From positions 1-14,523 of the forward strand of contig CAMYIQ010000225.1 in the NCBI GenBank assembly GCA_947258465.1: a stretch of DNA of 14,523 bases, read 5' to 3'. This DNA comes from an uncultured Erythrobacter sp. (GTDB lineage Bacteria > Pseudomonadota > Alphaproteobacteria > Sphingomonadales > Sphingomonadaceae). A program made the position numbers and the translations under genes. This document shows, piece by piece, positions 14,448 to 14,523 of the stretch (within the stretch, counting starts at the first letter, position 1; every line of letters starts with the position of its first letter). The notes under the pieces are model-generated. The model was not told the DNA's origin. It saw only the letters and a program-made list of their open reading frames with translations, and did no database searches.

Positions 14448-14523
14448 CGGAGGAGGTGGCGGGGATCTATACGTGGCAGTATTTTAAGCCGATGCTGGCC
14501 AAGAGTGTGGGACGGCAACGGGA
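14447..14523 (+). pseudogene. Third UvrA C-terminal tail fragment (runs off the window)
   Basis: Reads PEEVAGIYTWQYFKPMLAKS, then VGRQR to the window edge. It aligns with PEEVAAVSASYTGRYLQPMLAR of the intact UvrA with a short deletion before YT, and differs from copy 2 as well (FKPML versus LKPLL). It starts at the right arm of the hairpin at 14427-14447 and has no start codon. It is shorter than copy 2, so the match is less secure, but the PEEVA...YT-x-x-Y-x-x-PMLA pattern in this position is hard to explain otherwise. Confidence 0.7.

Noticed and set aside
14263..14487. A 74-codon open frame downstream of uvrA
   Set aside because: It is a different frame of the UvrA-tail fragment; the frame at 14274-14438 gives the UvrA-like sequence.
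1..14523. CRISPR array, tRNA, rRNA, transposase or toxin-antitoxin pair
   Set aside because: I scanned both strands by eye and found no regularly spaced repeats, tRNA T-arm/acceptor pattern or recognisable mobile-element protein.

Overview
The window is high-GC DNA of an alphaproteobacterium, most likely a member of the Sphingomonadales (Erythrobacteraceae/Sphingomonadaceae type). The pointers are the UvrA sequence with its degenerate first zinc finger (CPVS instead of CxxC), a GAAC-N7-GAAC SOS box of the alphaproteobacterial kind, lipoprotein and peptidase types common in that order, and short GC-rich palindromic repeats (TCCCGCG..CGCGGGA and CCCCGGA..TCCGGGG types) that I associate with those genomes. 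This assignment is an inference; no rRNA is present.

Layout. At 1-1367 (+) the end of an ABC importer operon: a FecCD/BtuC-type permease cut by the left edge, overlapping by 4 nt an ATPase of the BtuD/FecE type (cobalamin or iron-chelate uptake). From 1368 to 10851 everything reads leftward: a Dcp-like M3 peptidyl-dipeptidase lipoprotein (1368-3611), an unrecognised lipoprotein (3740-4369), a ThpR-type 2H RNA phosphoesterase (4366-4911), a six-TM GGDEF diguanylate cyclase (4950-6065), a membrane-anchored GH24 lysozyme-like protein (6185-7135), an exported M13 neprilysin-like peptidase (7465-9519) and an unrecognised four-TM protein (9712-10851). Cyclase, thpR and the small lipoprotein are tightly packed and probably one transcription unit. 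Three envelope-directed hydrolases (two zinc peptidases and a muramidase) lie in this block. At 11270-14233 (+) is uvrA, preceded by an SOS box.

The most unusual part is uvrA. (1) Two inverted GC-rich hairpins lie in frame inside the coding sequence at 11999-12066 and are translated as a low-complexity Pro/Ala/Gly insert just before the first zinc finger. (2) After the stop codon come two further, diverged copies of the UvrA C-terminal tail (14274-14438 and 14447 to the window end), each starting at or very close to a GC-rich hairpin. (3) The tail in use is bracketed by a perfect 17-bp inverted repeat (14074-14090 / 14232-14248) and its codon choice differs from the body of the gene. This looks like repeated replacement of the uvrA 3' end, with displaced tails left behind as debris and palindromic repeats at the seams. 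I found no CRISPR array, tRNA, rRNA, transposase or integrase.
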